Notes under the pieces: generated by a model
What the model saw: only the letters and a program-made list of their open reading frames with translations
Databases searched by the model: none
Told to the model about the DNA's origin: nothing
In this document: positions 60,755 to 64,000 of the stretch, piece by piece
How the letters are laid out: the number at the start of each line of letters is the position of its first letter
Numbering within the stretch: the stretch's first letter is position 1
Made by a program: the position numbers and the translations under genes
Assembly (NCBI GenBank): GCA_949317995.1
Contig: OX439047.1
Span: forward strand, 1-64,000
Source: Acholoe squamosa
Lineage: Eukaryota; Annelida; Polychaeta; Phyllodocida; Polynoidae
DNA length: 64,000 bases
Reading direction: 5' to 3'

Positions 60755-63700
60755 CACCACCACTCTACCGTTCCACCATACAGGGCTATACACAAGCCTC
60801 AGCTACCACTCCACCACCCCCAACATACAGGACTATACACAGGCCTCAGCTACCACTCCACCACCCCCACCATACAGGGCTATACACAGCTACCACTCCA
60901 CCACCCCCCCATACAGGGATATACACAGGCATCAGCTACCACTCCACCACCCCCACCATACAGGGCTATACTCAGCTACCACTCCACCACCCCCACCATA
61001 CAGGGCTATACACAGGCATCAGCTACCACTCCACCACCCCCACCATACAGGGCTATACACAGCTACCACTCCACCACCCCCACCATACAGGGCTATACAC
61101 AGCTACCCCTCCACCACCCCCACCATACAGGGCTATACACAGCTACCACTCCACCACCCCACCATACAGGGCTATACACAGCTACCACTCCACCACCCCC
61201 ACCATACAGGGCTATACACAGGCATCAAGTACCACTCCACCACCCCCACCATACAGGGCTATACACAGCTACCCCTCCACCACCCCCACCATACAGGGCT
61301 ATACACAGGCATCAGCTACCACTCCACCAGCCCCACCATACACGGCTATACACAGGCATCAACTACCACTCCACCACCCCCACCATACAGGACTATACAC
61401 AGGCATCAACTACCACTCCACCATCCCCACCATACAGGGCTATACACAGGCCTCACCTACCACTCCACCACCCCCACCATACAGGGTTATACACAGCTAC
61501 CACTCCACCATCCCCACCATACAGGGTTATACACAGTTACCACTCCACGACCCCCACCATACAGGGCTATACACAGCTACCACTCCACCACCCCCACCAT
61601 ACAGGGCTATACACAGCTACCACTCCACCACCCCCACCATACAGGGCTATACACAGCTACCACTCCACCACCCCACCATACAGGGCTATACACAGCTACC
61701 ACTCCACCACCCCCACCATACAGGGCTATACACAGCTACCACTCCACCACCCCCACCATACAGGGCTATAAACAGCTACCACTCCACCACCCCCACCATA
61801 CAGGGCTAAACACAGCTACCACTCCACCACCCCCACCATACAGGGCTATACGCAGCTACCACTCCACCACCCCCACCATACAGGGCTATACACAGCTACC
61901 CCTCCACCACCCCCACCATACAGGGCTATACACAGGTATCAACTACCACTCCACCACCCCCACCATACAGGGCTATACACAACTACCACTCCACCACCCC
62001 CACCATACAGGGCTATACACAGGCATCAACTACCACTCCACCACCCCCACCATACAGGGCTATACACAGCTACCACTCCACCACCCCCACCATACAGGGC
62101 TATACACAGCTACCACTCCACCACCCCCACCATACAGAGCTATACACAGCTACCACTCCACCACCCCCACCATACAGGGCTATACACAGCTACCACTCCA
62201 CCTCCCCCACCATACAGGGCTATGCACAGCTACCACTCCACCACCCCCACCATACAGGGCTATACACAACTACCACTCCACCACCCCCACCATACAGGGC
62301 TATACACAGGCATCAACTACCACTCCACCACCCCCACCATACAGGGCTATACACAGCTACCACTCCACCACCCCCACCATACAGGGCTATACACAGCTAC
62401 CACTCCACCACCCCCACCATACAGGGCTATACACAGCTACCACTCCACCACCCCCACCATACAGAGCTATACACAGCTACCACTCCACCACCCCCACCAT
62501 ACAGGGCTATACACAGCTACCACTCCACCACCCCCACCATACAGGGCTATACACAGCTACCACTCCACCACCCCCACCATACAGGGCTATACACAGCTAC
62601 CACTCCACCTCCCCCACCATACAGGGCTATGCACAGCTACCACTCCACCACCCCCACCATACAGGGCTATACACAGCTACCACTCCACCACCCCCACCAT
62701 ACAGGGCTATACACAGCTACCACTCCACCACCCCCACCATACAGGGCTATACACAGCTACCACTCCACCACCCCCACCATACAGGGCTATACACAGCTAC
62801 CACTCCACCACCCCCACCATACAGGGCTATACACAGCTACCACTCCACCACCCCCACCATACACGGCTATACACAGCTACCACTCCACCACCCCCACCAT
62901 ACAGTGCTATACACAGCTACCACTCCACCACCCCCACCATACAGGGCTTTACACAGCTACCACTCCACCACCCCCACCATACAGGGCTATACACAGCTAC
63001 CACTCCACCACCCCCACCATACAGGGCTATACACAGGCATTAGCTACCACTCAACCACCCCCACCATACAGTGCTATACACAGCTACCACTCCACCACCC
63101 CCACCATACAGGGCTATACACAGCTACCACTCCACCACCCCCACCATACAGGGCTATACACAGCTACCACTCCACCACCCCCACCATACAGGGCTATACA
63201 CAGCTACCACTCCACCACCCCCACCATACAGGGCTATACACAGGTACCACTCCACCACCCCTACCATACAGGGCTATACACAGGCCTTACCTACCACTCC
63301 ACCACCCCCACCATACAGGGCTATACACAGCTACCACTCCACCACCCCCTCCATTCAGGGCTATACACAGCTACCACTCCACCACCCCCACCATACAGGG
63401 CTATACACAGGCATTAGCTACCACTCCACCACCCCCACTATACAGTGCTATACACAGCTACCACTCGACCAGCCCCACCATACAGGGCTATACACAGCTA
63501 CCACTCCACCACCCCCACCATACAGGGCTATACACAGCTACCACTCCACCACCCCACCATACAGGGCTATACACAGGCATCAGCTACCACTCCACCACCC
63601 CCACCATACAGGGCTATACACAGGCCTCACCTACCACTCCACCACCCCCACCATACAGGGTTATACTAGCCTCACCTACCACTCCACCACCCCCACCATA

Positions 63701-64000
63701 CAGGGCTATACACAGGCATCAGCTACCACTCCACCACCCCCACCATACAGGGTTATACACAGGCCTTACCTAACACTCCACCACCCCCACCATACAGGGT
63801 TATACACAGGCATCAGCTACCACTCCACCACCCCCACCATACAGGGCTATACACAGCTACCACTCCACCACCCCCACCATACAGTGCTATACACAGCTAC
63901 CACTCCACCACCCCACCATACAGGGCTATACACAGCTACCACTCCACCACCCCCACCATACAGGGCTATACACAGGCATCAGCTACCACTCCACCACGCC
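60755..64000. repeat. 40-bp minisatellite, about 75 units, running off the window
   Basis: The unit CTACCACTCCACCACCCCCA CCATACAGGGCTATACACAG (40 bases) is repeated with 47-base variants that insert GCATCAG, GCCTCAG or GCATCAA before the unit start. Because 40 is not a multiple of three and no frame contains a stop, a single 1013-codon frame and its shadows stay open for 3 kb; this is a repeat artefact, not a protein gene. The opposite strand has stops. It lies in GLUD1 intron 5. Confidence 0.97.

Noticed and set aside
60732-63773. 1013-codon open frame (Pro/His/Thr/Tyr-rich)
   Set aside because: It is the translation of a 40-bp tandem repeat without stops in any forward frame; there is no domain and no splice or promoter context, and the frame drifts through three readings of the unit.

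Overview
This window starts at a chromosome end. The first ~146 bases are CCCTAA telomere repeats (TTAGGG on the other strand), and the rest is subtelomeric animal DNA. A spliced nuclear gene for a mitochondrial enzyme, metazoan-type LINEs, Polinton, DIRS-like and Ty3/Gypsy-like fossils, tRNA-derived SINEs, fold-back MITEs and large minisatellites point to an invertebrate metazoan, probably marine. I cannot name the species from sequence alone.

Region 1 (0.15-22 kb) is a nest of mobile-element fossils. At least two, probably three, Polinton (Maverick) remnants are recognised by an integrase chromodomain, an LPSNSS protein, an adenain-type protease, protein-primed DNA polymerase B pieces, and three related right ends that finish in a TACTACT/TACTACT-like sequence at 8987, 18713 and 21804. 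One remnant carries death-fold and BIR (IAP-like) genes beside its end. A nearly complete CR1/L2-group LINE (about 2375-7840) sits inside the first Polinton. Its ORF1 ends in a NADAR (YbiA/DUF1768-like) domain, the most unusual protein architecture in the window. A second, decayed LINE lies at 13.4-15.9 kb.

Region 2 (22-26 kb) holds a tRNA-like SINE, a 53-bp minisatellite and several MITEs. One TIR element of about 0.9 kb ends roughly 150 bases before the start codon of the host gene.

Region 3 (26.15 kb to beyond the right edge) is the only host gene I can support: mitochondrial glutamate dehydrogenase (GLUD1 family, + strand). Exons 1-5 are at 26155-26545, 56532-56732, 56842-56928, 58104-58192 and 60024-60154. 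They encode the first ~299 residues; the remaining exons lie beyond 64 kb. Intron 1 is about 30 kb and contains a 38-bp satellite apparently grown from a fold-back MITE, a DIRS-like element (32.5-38 kb), a second and larger 38-bp satellite (38.4-43.3 kb), TIR/MITE elements, a second tRNA-like SINE and a Ty3/Gypsy-like fossil (51.04-56.36 kb). The gene has amplified parts of itself: the start of exon 2 with its splice acceptor exists in three copies, and the end of exon 4 with its donor site has become a ~100-bp minisatellite of about 12 copies in intron 4. Intron 5 is filled from 60.75 kb to the window edge by a 40-bp minisatellite.

Most long ORFs outside the LINE and retroelements are artefacts of tandem repeats. 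Exon borders come from reading frame, conserved GDH residues and GT/AG sites, not from transcripts.
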